Part shown: one piece after another, positions 1-8,477 of the stretch
Layout: each line of letters starts with the position of its first letter
How positions within the stretch are numbered: position 1 is the first letter of the stretch
DNA from: an uncultured beta proteobacterium
Lineage (GTDB): Bacteria; Pseudomonadota; Gammaproteobacteria; Burkholderiales; Burkholderiaceae_C
Reading direction: 5' to 3'
DNA length: 42,072 bases
Assembly (NCBI GenBank): GCA_903945325.1
Contig: CAJAVE010000088.1
Location: 1-42,072 of the forward strand
Notes under the pieces: generated by a model
What the model was told of the DNA's origin: nothing
The model's input: the letters and a program-made list of their open reading frames with translations, nothing else
Databases searched by the model: none
Program-made: the position numbers and the translations under genes

Positions 1-79
1 AGGCCAGTGTGCCGTCACCGTCTTCGGTCCACTGAATGATGTCTATGAACTGTTTCTTGATGAAATCCATCAGTGCCAT
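1..79 (-). CDS. SPFH-domain (virion core-like, YdjI-type) protein, N-terminus only
   Basis: Only the first 26 codons lie in the window; the rest runs off the left edge. The visible N-terminus begins MALMDFIKKQFIDIIQW and continues TEDGDGTLA, which I recognise as the start of the bacterial SPFH/'virion core protein' family (YdjI-like), membrane-associated scaffold proteins of poorly known role. An AGGAGG ribosome site (88-93, read on the minus strand) sits 8 bases before the ATG, so the start is firm. The family call rests on this short conserved opening only. Nothing can be said about the domains that follow. Confidence 0.65.
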   Translation of the reverse strand, partial: MALMDFIKKQFIDIIQWTEDGDGTLA

Positions 80-109
80 GGTGTGAACCTCCTAGGGGTG
101 ATTGGGTGA

Positions 110-340
110 ACCGATGGCAATGATACACAGCAAGGCGGCCCCCGTGTCGCCCCACAAATCCAATCATCAACACTGCTTGGTTGGGCGAGCAGCCGTGGAA
201 CGATTTGCTGCGCGAACACGACCCAGCTCGCGCTGAACCTGGAAGGCCACGACCTGCGCACCCGCTTCACCTACATCCGCCGATCGTGGGGCAATACCGG
301 TGGGGCAGTGCCGGTACGTGACGTCGTGCAGCCGCAATAA
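110..340 (+). pseudogene. Possible remnant of an unrecognised gene (open frame without start)
   Basis: The 290-base stretch between the SPFH and GAF genes has no convincing intact gene. One plus-strand frame is open from 110 to the TAA at 338-340, and its last 40 or so codons (ending SWGNTGGAVPVRDVVQPQ) have the G/C-rich third positions of local coding DNA. There is no start codon with a ribosome site. It may be the 3' scrap of a deleted gene, or chance. I do not recognise the peptide. Confidence 0.2.
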
Positions 341-370
341 CCGCGATCCTCCGGCAGAGACCCAGCCGAC

Positions 371-883
371 TCAGCCGACCTTTGCCTTGCGCAAGGCAAA
401 CCCCAACAAGGTTCCCACCTGGCGGAGGTATTCCACGTGCTCGGGGGACCAGTTGAGGATGTCAGTTGTGTTTTCGCAGCAAAACAGGCCGAAAGGCGTG
501 CCTGCTACCTGAATACCCACGTCAAGCAGCGAATAGATACCCAAAGGCTCGAAATACACCTCGTTGAAGCAGCTGGTTGCCGCAAGACTGCGCGCGTCAG
601 CCGCCACAATCATTCCATCATTGCGCATGGCCTCGAAATAGGGAGCGAAGTCGTCTTCTTTGAGCACTGCTCCCGTACTCCAGGCATCGTCGGTTCTGTC
701 AAAGAGGCTAAGGCACACCACGGAGTCCTGCATCACAGGGTCCGGGTAGTACCACAGGCTGGCACGCGTCGCGCTGGTTTCCTCAGCCAGCGTTTTTGTC
801 AGCTCTTGATAGAAATTTTCGGCCTGGGTTGTACCGTCCATAAACCGCTTGGACACGGCAAGCACGCGGGCTTTGTCAAACAT
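371..883 (-). CDS. GAF-domain protein
   Basis: A 170-residue soluble protein that appears to be a single GAF sensory domain. Visible features fit the fold: an N-terminal helix, a strand with ASLWYYPD, a central region with GIYSLLDVGIQVAGTPFGLFCCE and a final helix (EHVEYLRQVGTLLGFAL). It has no output domain, so it would act through a partner. I chose the ATG at 883 because GGAG stands just ahead of it; an in-frame ATG further upstream (931) has no such site. It is divergent from the large sensor kinase beginning at 1048, with 164 bases between, so the two could share control or a signalling route; that is inference. The ligand is unknown. Cys-Cys in the ligand-side strand is a possible redox or metal site but is not proven. 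Confidence 0.8.
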   Translation of the reverse strand: MFDKARVLAVSKRFMDGTTQAENFYQELTKTLAEETSATRASLWYYPDPVMQDSVVCLSLFDRTDDAWSTGAVLKEDDFAPYFEAMRNDGMIVAADARSLAATSCFNEVYFEPLGIYSLLDVGIQVAGTPFGLFCCENTTDILNWSPEHVEYLRQVGTLLGFALRKAKVG

Positions 884-1047
884 GAATGTCTCCGATTCGT
901 GTGATGGAATCGCATGGTAGCCCGGTTTCACAACCCATGTGTGACAGCACGGGGCGACCCTGAATATCCCATGGTTGCATCATGGTTATCGATCAGCGAT
1001 GAAGCGCGCTACCATGGACCGCACCGACTAACAGGAGTCCAGCGGAC

Positions 1048-3240
1048 ATGATTGGCAGACTGACACTGGCACAACGGATTCAATTGCAAATCGGGCTGGT
1101 GATCGCTTTTGTCATTGTGTCAGTGACGGCGGTTGGGTACATCCAAACCGTCAGCAGCATGCGTGACGAGGCTTTGAGTAACCTGCAAAGTTCCACCCGC
1201 ACCAAGGCGATTTTGGAAAGCAATAGCTTTCTGGAGGCACAGCAGAACACCGAGGCTGTTCGCGATGAATATTTACGCCGCCTCGAAGCGAACAGCCACA
1301 AAGACCACACTTCAGACTTCGAAGCATGGTTTGTGCGCTATGCAGATGGCTTGATCCGGGTGCGACCCGAACGTGATGATCACAAACACCTGCCATCCAT
1401 ATATATTCGTGCACCGATCACTGTGGACTCACAATTGCGCCGGGAAGTGGTCACTGCGTTTGAACTCATGCGTGAGTGGGGGCCCCCGCAAACCCTTCGC
1501 TATTTCTCAACCTACATCGACCTGCCTGGCAAATCTCTCATCATGTACTCGCCCTCAGTGAACTGGGGCAAGGAAGCCGACAAGACTACCAACAATTTCG
1601 ACTATCCGCCCGTGCAGAACTCCGCACCGGATAAAAACCCGCAACGCAAAACGCTTTGGACCGACGTTTATTTTGATGACAAGGCGCAGACCTGGATGGT
1701 CTCCGTCATCACGCCGATCGACCAGGTGCGCTGGATTGGAACCGCATCGCAGGACATCGCCGTCGGAGATCTCATACGCCGTACAACCAACGAATACGCT
1801 CCGGGTACGTACAACCTGGTCATGGACCGCAGAGGCAAGCTGATTGCACATCCGTCCTTGATGGAGAAGATTCGCCGGTCGTCCGGCAATCTGGATATCG
1901 CGGCCCTTGAAGATCCGCGTCTATCGGAGATATTCACACTGGCCGGTCAAGACACACACGACGGTGTCGTTCGCCAGACTGCAAACTCCGACGCCTACAT
2001 CGGTATCTCCCGGATCCAGGGACCTGAATGGTACTTTGTGACGGTTTACCCGAAAGCCCTGTTGGAACAGAGGGGCCTGGCGTCCGCGCGCGCCATCCTG
2101 TTGGCGGGCTTGGCGGGCCTGGTGCTGGAAATCACCCTGCTCGCCTGGATCCTGCGCCGCCAGGTGGCGGTGCCGCTCAAAGCACTGGACGCAGCAACGC
2201 AGGCCGTGGCGCAGGGCAATATGAGTGTCAGCATTGAGCCGCGCGGTCAGGCAGAGCTGGGGTTGCTGGCCGATCGGTTTCTCGGCATGCTTGACCGCTT
2301 GCGGGAGCGTGACGCGTCGCTGGTTCGCAGCGAAGCAACCAAGGACGCTTTGTTGCAGGAACTGGAAGATCGCGTCCGCAGTCGCACCCTGGCACTAGAG
2401 CAAAGCAATGCAGAACTGCAAACTGCGATGAAGGTACTGCGCACTGCGCAAGACGAACTCCTGCAACGGGAAAAGCTTGCGTCACTGGGGCGCATGGTCG
2501 CGGGTCTTGCGCATGAGCTCAACACACCCATCGGCAATGCACTGACCATCGGAACTGCGATGGCTGATCACGCACGTATGCTCAATAACAAGTTCCTGGG
2601 CGATGAACTGAAGAAGTCGACTCTGGCCAAGTACTTGGACGAAAACGTGTCAGCTTGCGCCGTGCTGGAACGTTCTTTGGTTCATGCAGCAGAACTTGTC
2701 GCAAACTTCAAACAAGTCAGCGCCGACCGTTTGTCCGAAAGGCGTCGCAGCTTTGACCTGGCACACACCGTTGAAGAGGTCCTGGCGACGCTGCGACCGA
2801 GCTTTCGGACGACACAGTTTCAACTTATTTGCCGAGTGAGTCCTGCGATCACGATGGACAGCTACCCTGGCCTGCTCACGCAGATCATCTCCAATCTGGT
2901 GATCAATGCCAAACTGCACGCTTTTGAGGGCCGGGAAAGCGGCGTGGTCACCATTGAGGGTGGGTGCGTTGGAGACAGCGTCACGATGACGGTTTCGGAC
3001 GACGGCCACGGCGTAGAGCCGAGTATCCGATCGCGCATTTTTGATCCTTTTTTCACAACCCGCATGGGGCGTGGCGGAACCGGACTGGGCCTGAGCATCG
3101 TGCACTCACTGGTTGCAAACGGCCTTGGAGGCAGTATCCGTATGGAACCGGCCCCCGTATGTGGAACCCGTTTCATCATGACCTTCCCCAGCATTGCGCC
3201 ACAACAGGATTCCGGATCGCCTGAACTCGATGCGCAGTAA
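1048..3240 (+). CDS. Membrane histidine kinase with periplasmic dCache sensor and HAMP
   Basis: 730 residues. A first membrane helix (about 12-33) is followed by a large periplasmic region (about 35-340) with the look of a double Cache/PDC sensor (a YFVTVYPKALL segment near its end), a second helix (about 345-367), HAMP, a coiled coil, then HisKA and HATPase. The phosphoacceptor is His489 in GLAHELNTPIGNA. ATPase motifs are visible: N box near NLVINAKLHAF, G1 DDGHGVE, F box FDPFFTT, G2 GRGGTGLGLSIV. No receiver domain or response-regulator gene is adjacent, so it is an orphan kinase. Cache domains usually bind small amino or organic acids; the ligand is not readable here. Its catalytic core closely resembles two other kinases in the window. 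AGGAG lies 10 bases before the ATG. Confidence 0.9.
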   Translation: MIGRLTLAQRIQLQIGLVIAFVIVSVTAVGYIQTVSSMRDEALSNLQSSTRTKAILESNSFLEAQQNTEAVRDEYLRRLEANSHKDHTSDFEAWFVRYADGLIRVRPERDDHKHLPSIYIRAPITVDSQLRREVVTAFELMREWGPPQTLRYFSTYIDLPGKSLIMYSPSVNWGKEADKTTNNFDYPPVQNSAPDKNPQRKTLWTDVYFDDKAQTWMVSVITPIDQVRWIGTASQDIAVGDLIRRTTNEYAPGTYNLVMDRRGKLIAHPSLMEKIRRSSGNLDIAALEDPRLSEIFTLAGQDTHDGVVRQTANSDAYIGISRIQGPEWYFVTVYPKALLEQRGLASARAILLAGLAGLVLEITLLAWILRRQVAVPLKALDAATQAVAQGNMSVSIEPRGQAELGLLADRFLGMLDRLRERDASLVRSEATKDALLQELEDRVRSRTLALEQSNAELQTAMKVLRTAQDELLQREKLASLGRMVAGLAHELNTPIGNALTIGTAMADHARMLNNKFLGDELKKSTLAKYLDENVSACAVLERSLVHAAELVANFKQVSADRLSERRRSFDLAHTVEEVLATLRPSFRTTQFQLICRVSPAITMDSYPGLLTQIISNLVINAKLHAFEGRESGVVTIEGGCVGDSVTMTVSDDGHGVEPSIRSRIFDPFFTTRMGRGGTGLGLSIVHSLVANGLGGSIRMEPAPVCGTRFIMTFPSIAPQQDSGSPELDAQ

Positions 3241-3304
3241 TCGCCAACGTGTACAGGGTATGCACGGGCTTATGCCCATACGATCCGCGCCCTAGACTAA
3301 CGAT

Positions 3305-5248
3305 ATGGTCAAGCCGTCCCAACTTTCCCGCAACGACACAACGGCGCACAGTTGGCTTTCGGACTGGTCGCGGCATTTGTGGGCCATGCCGCTGCTGCTG
3401 TCCGTTGCATTTACTGCCCTGGTTGTCGTCTGGGCGCAGGACAACGACCGCCTGGAGCGCGAGACCCTCAAACGCAGTGTCATGGCCGACACCCTGAGCC
3501 TGGAAGCGCAATTGGCCAGCCGCCTGGAGACGGAAACCGCCAAGCTCAGAGCGGCGGCGGCCCGCCTGCCCGCACCTGGGTTTGACGGAAACCGCCAGCT
3601 TGCGGCGCTTCCGGAAATAGCAGCCGGCCTGGACCGCCGCTGGATCAGCGTCATCTGGCTCAACGCGCTCGGACAGATCGTTGGCGAAACAAGGCGCGAC
3701 CAGCGCCCTGGTGCGCAACGACAGGCCCAAACAGAAGGCATTACGCTGCATCTGGTAGCGCCTACCAGTGATGAGCGGCGGCCGCAAACGGGCCAGCTGA
3801 TTGCTCGCTACGACCCGGCCGACCTCATCAAGAGCAAAGACTTCTGGTGGCTGGCGGCGCAATACCAGGTGCAATTGCTCAGCGGGTTGGACCAGGTGAT
3901 CGTTTCCACTGAAAGCCCCGGACCTGTGGCAGTGGGCGAGAGCTACGAAATGCCTTTTCAGGCCATCGGTGATGCCAAGCTGCGGTTGACGCAGCGCGTG
4001 CGCCAGCCCCACTGGTTCAGCACCTTACCGGTCATTTTGATGGCGGGCTTCCTGGCCCTGATTGGCGCAGCCACCGTTTTGCTGAGACGGCAGATGAACA
4101 AGGTGGCCAAAGCGAAAAGTGCGTGGCGCACCGAGGCCGCCTGGCGCCAGTCGCTGGAGGAGTCTGCCTTGGTGGGGCTGCGTGCACGCGACATGGAAGG
4201 CAACCTGCTTTTTGCCAACCGGACGTTTTGCGACATGGTGGGCTACACCTTGACAGAGCTGTTGGAGCAACCTCCCAGCCTGGATGGGCGTACACCTGGC
4301 AAAAGCCGGTCAGCCAACAAAGAGAGCGGCAAACCAGAAGGCCAGGAAACACGCTGGCGCCACCGCGATGGGCGCATGCTCGATGTGATGGTGTTTGAGT
4401 CACCACTGGTCGATGGCCAGGGTCAGCAGGTGGGCTGGATGGGCTCCTTCGTGGACGTGACCGAGCGCAAACGGCTCGAAGAACTGGAGCGGCGCCAGCG
4501 CGAAGTATTGGCCAACCATGCGCGGCTGTCGACCCTGGGTGAGGTGGCGTCTACCCTGGCCCATGAGTTGAACCAGCCATTGACCAGCATCGTGAGTTAC
4601 AGCGCGGGCATTGCCAAAGCACTGGAGCGGCAAACCCATCTGGACCCGGATCTGGTTGCGGCGGCGCAGGCACTGTCGGGCCACGCGTCCCAGGCCGGTG
4701 ACATCGTGCACCGCATCCGCGCCCGCTTGGCACGTCGGGACCCGGTGATGGAGTCCGGCGCAATCAACCCGATGGTGGCCCATGCCGTGGCGTTGCTGGA
4801 GCGTGACCTCAAGCGCTCAGGCGTCGACATTTCCCTGGATCTCGACAATGGCTTGCCAGCCGTGTACATGGATCGCATCGGAATAGAGCAGGTCATCTCC
4901 AACCTGCTGCGCAATGCAGGTGATGCCATGGCAGGCGGCACCGGCAAGAAACACATCCACGTGCGCACCTGGCTCAGTCTTGAACCCCCTTTGGGACAGC
5001 CGCCGGGTTGGGTCGCCGTCGAGGTAACCGACCTGGGAACCGGTTTGGGCGGAAGAAACATAGAGACATTGACCGAGCCATTTTTTTCCACCAAGCGGGA
5101 AGGAACAGGTTTGGGGCTTGCCATTTGCCGTTCGATATTGGAGTCCCATGGTGGCATTTTGCATGCACAGAATGCGCCCATTGCAGGCGCGCAATTCAGT
5201 TTTTCACTGCCCCCTGAAGCGCTCTCTGTAGAGGCACACCCATCATGA
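3305..5248 (+). CDS. PAS-domain sensor histidine kinase (DctS/FixL-like class)
   Basis: 647 residues. Helix about 26-44, a periplasmic sensor region to about 238, a second helix about 240-262, a cytoplasmic PAS domain about 270-395 (ANRTFCDMVGYTLTELL; GSFVDVTERKRLEELE at its C-cap), then HisKA with His420 in STLAHELNQPLTSI and an HATPase with G-box GREGTGLGLAICRS. The HELNQPL signature places it with the DctS/FixL/TodS-like kinases that pair with LuxR-type FixJ regulators. The next gene is exactly such a regulator and its ATG overlaps this stop codon (ATGA), so the two are a translationally coupled pair. In relatives such systems sense dicarboxylates or other carbon sources, but no transporter is adjacent here, so the ligand stays open. 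The start has only a weak ribosome site. Confidence 0.88.
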   Translation: MVKPSQLSRNDTTAHSWLSDWSRHLWAMPLLLSVAFTALVVVWAQDNDRLERETLKRSVMADTLSLEAQLASRLETETAKLRAAAARLPAPGFDGNRQLAALPEIAAGLDRRWISVIWLNALGQIVGETRRDQRPGAQRQAQTEGITLHLVAPTSDERRPQTGQLIARYDPADLIKSKDFWWLAAQYQVQLLSGLDQVIVSTESPGPVAVGESYEMPFQAIGDAKLRLTQRVRQPHWFSTLPVILMAGFLALIGAATVLLRRQMNKVAKAKSAWRTEAAWRQSLEESALVGLRARDMEGNLLFANRTFCDMVGYTLTELLEQPPSLDGRTPGKSRSANKESGKPEGQETRWRHRDGRMLDVMVFESPLVDGQGQQVGWMGSFVDVTERKRLEELERRQREVLANHARLSTLGEVASTLAHELNQPLTSIVSYSAGIAKALERQTHLDPDLVAAAQALSGHASQAGDIVHRIRARLARRDPVMESGAINPMVAHAVALLERDLKRSGVDISLDLDNGLPAVYMDRIGIEQVISNLLRNAGDAMAGGTGKKHIHVRTWLSLEPPLGQPPGWVAVEVTDLGTGLGGRNIETLTEPFFSTKREGTGLGLAICRSILESHGGILHAQNAPIAGAQFSFSLPPEALSVEAHPS

Positions 5249-5901
5249 CCGATCAGACCATATTTTTGTGCGACGACGACGAGGGTGTGCGTTCGTCAAT
5301 TTCATTCCTGCTGCGCCAGCACGGGTTGCGAGTGGTCACCTATTCGAGCGGCCCGGAGCTGCTGGCGGCACTGGATGCACTGGCGGTTGCACCGCGCGGA
5401 ATTTGCATTCTCGATGTGCGCATGGAGCCGCTATCTGGCCTACAGGTGCACGAGGCACTGATCGCGCGCGATCTCGGCCAACGCATGCCAATGCTATTTT
5501 TGAGTGGCCATGGAGATATTCCGATGGCAGTTGGGGCCATGGCCCGCGGTGCATTCAACTTTGTCGAGAAACCTTACGCCAACGACGATCTGGTTCAGCT
5601 CATCAATCGCGCACTGGAGCTGGAGGTGCAATGGCACAGCCGGATGGCACGACACGACGCCCTGCGCCAGCTGATAGCGGGCCTGTCCCGCCAGCAGATA
5701 CGCTTGATGCCAATGGTTGCAGCCGGCGAGTTGAACAAAACGATCGCCTGGAAAATGGGACTCAGCGTGCGCACAGTCGAAGAACATCGACGCAAGATTT
5801 TCGATCGCCTGAACCTGCACTCGGCAGCAGAATTGGCCACCTTGCTGGCAGAAGCGCGTGCGGCCGGGGTCGATATTCCATTGGATACCGAAGCGCTCTG
5901 A
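5245..5901 (+). CDS. FixJ/LuxR-family response regulator, partner of the preceding kinase
   Basis: 218 residues: receiver domain about 4-120 and a C-terminal LuxR-type helix-turn-helix about 145-208. Receiver residues are intact: acidic cluster DDDE at 10-13, phospho-acceptor Asp57 (ILDVRM), Ser in LSGHGD and Lys in FVEKPY. The DNA-binding part shows GELNKTIAWKMGLSVRTVEEH, the typical GerE recognition helix. It overlaps the kinase stop by 4 bases (ATGA), a strong sign of coupled expression and of a cognate pair. It should activate or repress transcription when phosphorylated. Targets are unknown; the EAL gene 37 bases downstream is a candidate member of the same operon. Confidence 0.92.
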   Translation: MTDQTIFLCDDDEGVRSSISFLLRQHGLRVVTYSSGPELLAALDALAVAPRGICILDVRMEPLSGLQVHEALIARDLGQRMPMLFLSGHGDIPMAVGAMARGAFNFVEKPYANDDLVQLINRALELEVQWHSRMARHDALRQLIAGLSRQQIRLMPMVAAGELNKTIAWKMGLSVRTVEEHRRKIFDRLNLHSAAELATLLAEARAAGVDIPLDTEAL

Positions 5902-5938
5902 ACGAGACCACCATAATAAACGCCACCAAGCGCAGGCC

Positions 5939-7303
5939 ATGCTGACATCTACCGATCACACCCAAAAGAAATCGCCGGGCGAATTGCACCGACGCCGGGT
6001 GCGTGTGACCCTATGGTTAGGAGCAACCCTGCTCATAGTGCTGGGATTGGGTTGGGGCATTTTCTTTTTCACCAAGCAAGCATGGGCGATTGTGGCTACC
6101 GACGTTGCCATGTTGGTAGCAGGCATCGCAATTTCGACGCTGACCCATTTCAAACGGACCCGAATTGCTTTCTACCTTCTGATGGGCAGCATGTTGCTGA
6201 TCATTTGTGGCATTTCGCTGGTGCTGGACATTCCCAACGCCCAGGCCCCCCGATCTACACACCATTTCTTGCTGGTGCTGGCTTTGGTCTCATTGCTCGT
6301 TCTACGCGATGACCGTGCGATCTTGCGTTTTGGCGTCACCGGCATCTGCCTGCTTGTATTCGTGGTGCTGGCCAGCTCCGACATCCGTATTTCATCGGGC
6401 TATGCTTTGCCGGACGGCATGCGGATATGGGGCACTTGGGTCAATAATTCATTTTCAGCCATTGGCATCTATTTATTGATCCATGTCATGGTGTCTGACT
6501 TTGCCGAACATTCGGCCATGGAAGTCGACCTGCACAGGGGTTTGATACGCGGCGAGTTTTTCCTGGTGTACCAGCCGCAGGTGACGTCACAAGGGGTTGT
6601 GACGGGTGCTGAAGCTTTGCTGCGCTGGCGCCATCCCACAATGGGACTGATCACGCCCGATGACTTCATTCCCGTGGCCGAGCAGAGTGGACTGATTTTG
6701 CCGATAGGTGCCTGGGTTTTGAAAACGGCTTGCGCACAGCTGGTAGCCTGGTCATCGCAACCGGGGTTAAGCCACCTGACACTGGCGGTCAACGTCAGCG
6801 TTCACCAGTTTCGCCAGCCGGATTTTGTGGCGCAGGTGATATCGGTCATGGAACGCACCGGCGTACGGGTCCAGCAACTCAAGCTGGAACTCACAGAAAG
6901 CTCACTGGTTCACGACATTGCAGACATCATCGTCAAAATGGAACAGCTCAAGGGCTTGGGAGTGGGTTTGTCGCTGGATGATTTTGGCACCGGCTACTCA
7001 TCGCTGAATTACCTCAAGCGCCTGCCGTTAGACCAACTGAAGATTGACCAATCCTTTGTGCGGGATGTTCTGACTGACCCCAACGACGCAGCCATTGCAC
7101 GCATGGTGATTGCCCTGGGCGACAGCTTGGGTTTTGCCGTTATTGCAGAGGGCGTAGAAACGGAAGGGCAACGCGCGTTTTTGATGCAAAACGGTTGCCA
7201 CCTGTTCCAGGGCTATTTGTTCAGCAAACCGGTGACAGCAGAGGCGTTTGAACAGTTTTGTTCGGTCGTTGGCAACAGATTGATGTTGACAGAGCCCACA
7301 TAA
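5939..7303 (+). CDS. Membrane-anchored EAL-domain cyclic-di-GMP phosphodiesterase
   Basis: 454 residues from the ATG at 5939 (a longer frame begins upstream inside the regulator gene but has no support). The N-terminal half has about six membrane helices (from VTLWLGATLLIVLGLGWGI to AIGIYLLIHVMV) and no GGDEF domain. The C-terminal half is a complete EAL domain: EALLRW, VNVSVHQF, LELTES, DDFGTGYSSL, LKIDQSF and IAEGVE are all present, so metal-binding and catalytic residues look intact and hydrolysis of c-di-GMP to pGpG is expected. The integral membrane part probably senses something at or in the membrane. It follows the kinase/regulator pair by 37 bases on the same strand, suggesting that the two-component system lowers c-di-GMP through it; that link is inference. 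Confidence 0.9.
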   Translation: MLTSTDHTQKKSPGELHRRRVRVTLWLGATLLIVLGLGWGIFFFTKQAWAIVATDVAMLVAGIAISTLTHFKRTRIAFYLLMGSMLLIICGISLVLDIPNAQAPRSTHHFLLVLALVSLLVLRDDRAILRFGVTGICLLVFVVLASSDIRISSGYALPDGMRIWGTWVNNSFSAIGIYLLIHVMVSDFAEHSAMEVDLHRGLIRGEFFLVYQPQVTSQGVVTGAEALLRWRHPTMGLITPDDFIPVAEQSGLILPIGAWVLKTACAQLVAWSSQPGLSHLTLAVNVSVHQFRQPDFVAQVISVMERTGVRVQQLKLELTESSLVHDIADIIVKMEQLKGLGVGLSLDDFGTGYSSLNYLKRLPLDQLKIDQSFVRDVLTDPNDAAIARMVIALGDSLGFAVIAEGVETEGQRAFLMQNGCHLFQGYLFSKPVTAEAFEQFCSVVGNRLMLTEPT

Positions 7304-7517
7304 AAGTCGGCGCTTGCCGAGGTCGCAGTTGTAAGAACCTGCGAGCGGGCCATCGCCTGCGCAGAAGTGATGCGGTCAGGCCGTTCGGCAATGGCGATAT
7401 TCATAGTGTTCATATTCCGCCATTGGACTGCATCGGCTGGCTATTTCCGAGGTCGGACGCCCCGTAACGCCTGAAAAGCCGCAGCATTCGTGAACGAATG
7501 CCAGGTTATGGATTGTT
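7304..7517. other. Intergenic region with a short palindrome
   Basis: Two hundred bases between convergent genes with no supported gene. It contains a perfect inverted repeat, CATTCGT-GA-ACGAATG at 7485-7500, 17 bases beyond the stop of the PspC gene. There is no T-run, so I do not call it a terminator; it could slow 3' decay or bind a protein. Confidence 0.35.
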
Positions 7518-7856
7518 TCAAAGGCGTATCGCCTCGCCGACATTCTCCAGCGGCACCAAAATCCACATCAGCACATACACCAGCAGACCGGTACCGCCCA
7601 GAATCAGCAGCAAGGTCAATGCCAAGCGCCATAGCCAGGTGTCCAGCCCGGTAAAGCTGGCCAAACCACCACACACACCACCCAGCCAGCGATCAGAGGC
7701 GGACCGCCGCAGGCCGTTCAAAGCAGAAGCTTTCGCCAGGGGTGTCGCTGCAGGCGGCTGCAATAGGCGCGCCTTGGCCTGTGCAAACTCAGCCTCACTC
7801 AGGCTGCCACGGTTGCGCAACTGTTCAAGGTTTTCAAGGTCTTGGGCTAATGTCAT
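7518..7856 (-). CDS. PspC-domain membrane protein
   Basis: 112 residues. An N-terminal helical SHOCT-like stretch (LENLEQLRNRGSLSEAEFAQAKARLL, about 6-30) is followed by a PspC domain (SASDRWLGGVCGGLASFTGLD) and a hydrophobic helix (LWRLALTLLLILGGTGLLVYVLMWILVP). PspC proteins are small inner-membrane proteins linked to envelope stress. There is no pspA or pspB beside it, so it belongs to the widespread stand-alone kind. The second ATG (7856) was chosen over 7868 because GGAG precedes it by 6 bases; that GGAG overlaps the upstream ATG. Confidence 0.88.
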   Translation of the reverse strand: MTLAQDLENLEQLRNRGSLSEAEFAQAKARLLQPPAATPLAKASALNGLRRSASDRWLGGVCGGLASFTGLDTWLWRLALTLLLILGGTGLLVYVLMWILVPLENVGEAIRL

Positions 7857-7972
7857 AAGTAACTCCATTGGTTCAAAGCACGTGTTCGGCTTGATGACGC
7901 AAGAATAGGCCAGCCGCGTTCACAACACCAGCATCAGGCGACCAACGGTATTTTTGGCAGCACAAAGTTGCG

Positions 7973-8389
7973 CTATCGCGGCCCAGACTGCAAATGCGCA
8001 AAAATCCCAAAGGGGTTATGCGCCAAAGCGACCGACAACATGAACCCAAGGCACAGCAAAGCCACAACCAGACTGGCAGTCCGCAGTCGCCGGGTGGGCG
8101 CGCGCTTGAGCGCCAACGAACCCATAACGATGTAGAGCAGCAGTAAGCCCATCTTGGTGGCCAACCAGGGCACCGCAAACGGATTGAGATTCAGAATGGC
8201 CAGCAACAGCAGGGCTGCGCCTAACAGTGCCGTGTCAATGGTGTAGCTGAGGCGTCGCACTGCTGGCACCATGGCCCAGCGCGCACCCAATAGCACCGCG
8301 ACGCCGCGCACCGCAAACAAGGCGCCACTGGTCAGCACCAGACCAAAATGGGTGGCGCGTGCCATCGGGTAGAGTTCGTATGGGGTCAT
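7973..8389 (-). CDS. SirB2-family integral membrane protein
   Basis: 138 residues with four predicted membrane helices: HFGLVLTSGALFAVRGVAVLL, a helix around TALLGAALLLLAILN, TKMGLLLLYIVMGSLAL and SLVVALLCLGFMLSVAL. The opening (LYPMARATHFGLVLTSGALF) and the WLATKMGLLLLYIVMGSLALK segment match the SirB2 family (named from Salmonella SirB), whose function is not established. It is divergent from feoA with 88 bases between the two starts; that spacer holds the Fur-box-like palindrome, so iron could also influence this gene. No good ribosome site precedes the ATG. Confidence 0.8.
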   Translation of the reverse strand: MTPYELYPMARATHFGLVLTSGALFAVRGVAVLLGARWAMVPAVRRLSYTIDTALLGAALLLLAILNLNPFAVPWLATKMGLLLLYIVMGSLALKRAPTRRLRTASLVVALLCLGFMLSVALAHNPFGIFAHLQSGPR

Positions 8390-8430
8390 GGTTGATTCAA
8401 AAGCATCGGCAAATCTGACCGGATTGCAAA

Positions 8431-8459
8431 CTCTAAATGAGATAAACTCTCATTTAGAG
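8431..8459. promoter_or_regulatory. Fur-box-like operator upstream of feoA
   Basis: A perfect 12-base inverted repeat (CTCTAAATGAGA - TAAAC - TCTCATTTAGAG). Its core, AAATGAGA-N5-TCTCATTT, has the same arms and 5-base centre as the classical Fur operator written as AATGAGA-ATnAT-TCTCATT. It lies 18 bases before feoA and 41 bases before the divergent SirB2-like gene. Iron-bound Fur would be expected to repress feoAB here. Position and sequence are seen; Fur binding is inferred. Confidence 0.8.
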
Positions 8460-8477
8460 CCCGTCATTCTGCCGCCC

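Noticed and set aside
3258-3281. Hairpin-like GTATG...GGGCTTATGCCCATAC after the first kinase gene
   Set aside because: The stem is short and bulged and there is no T-run, so I do not call a terminator.
7213-7413. 66-codon minus-strand frame beginning MNTMNIAIAERPDR
   Set aside because: It overlaps the end of the EAL gene by about 90 bases, has a weak ribosome site and no recognised family; probably chance.
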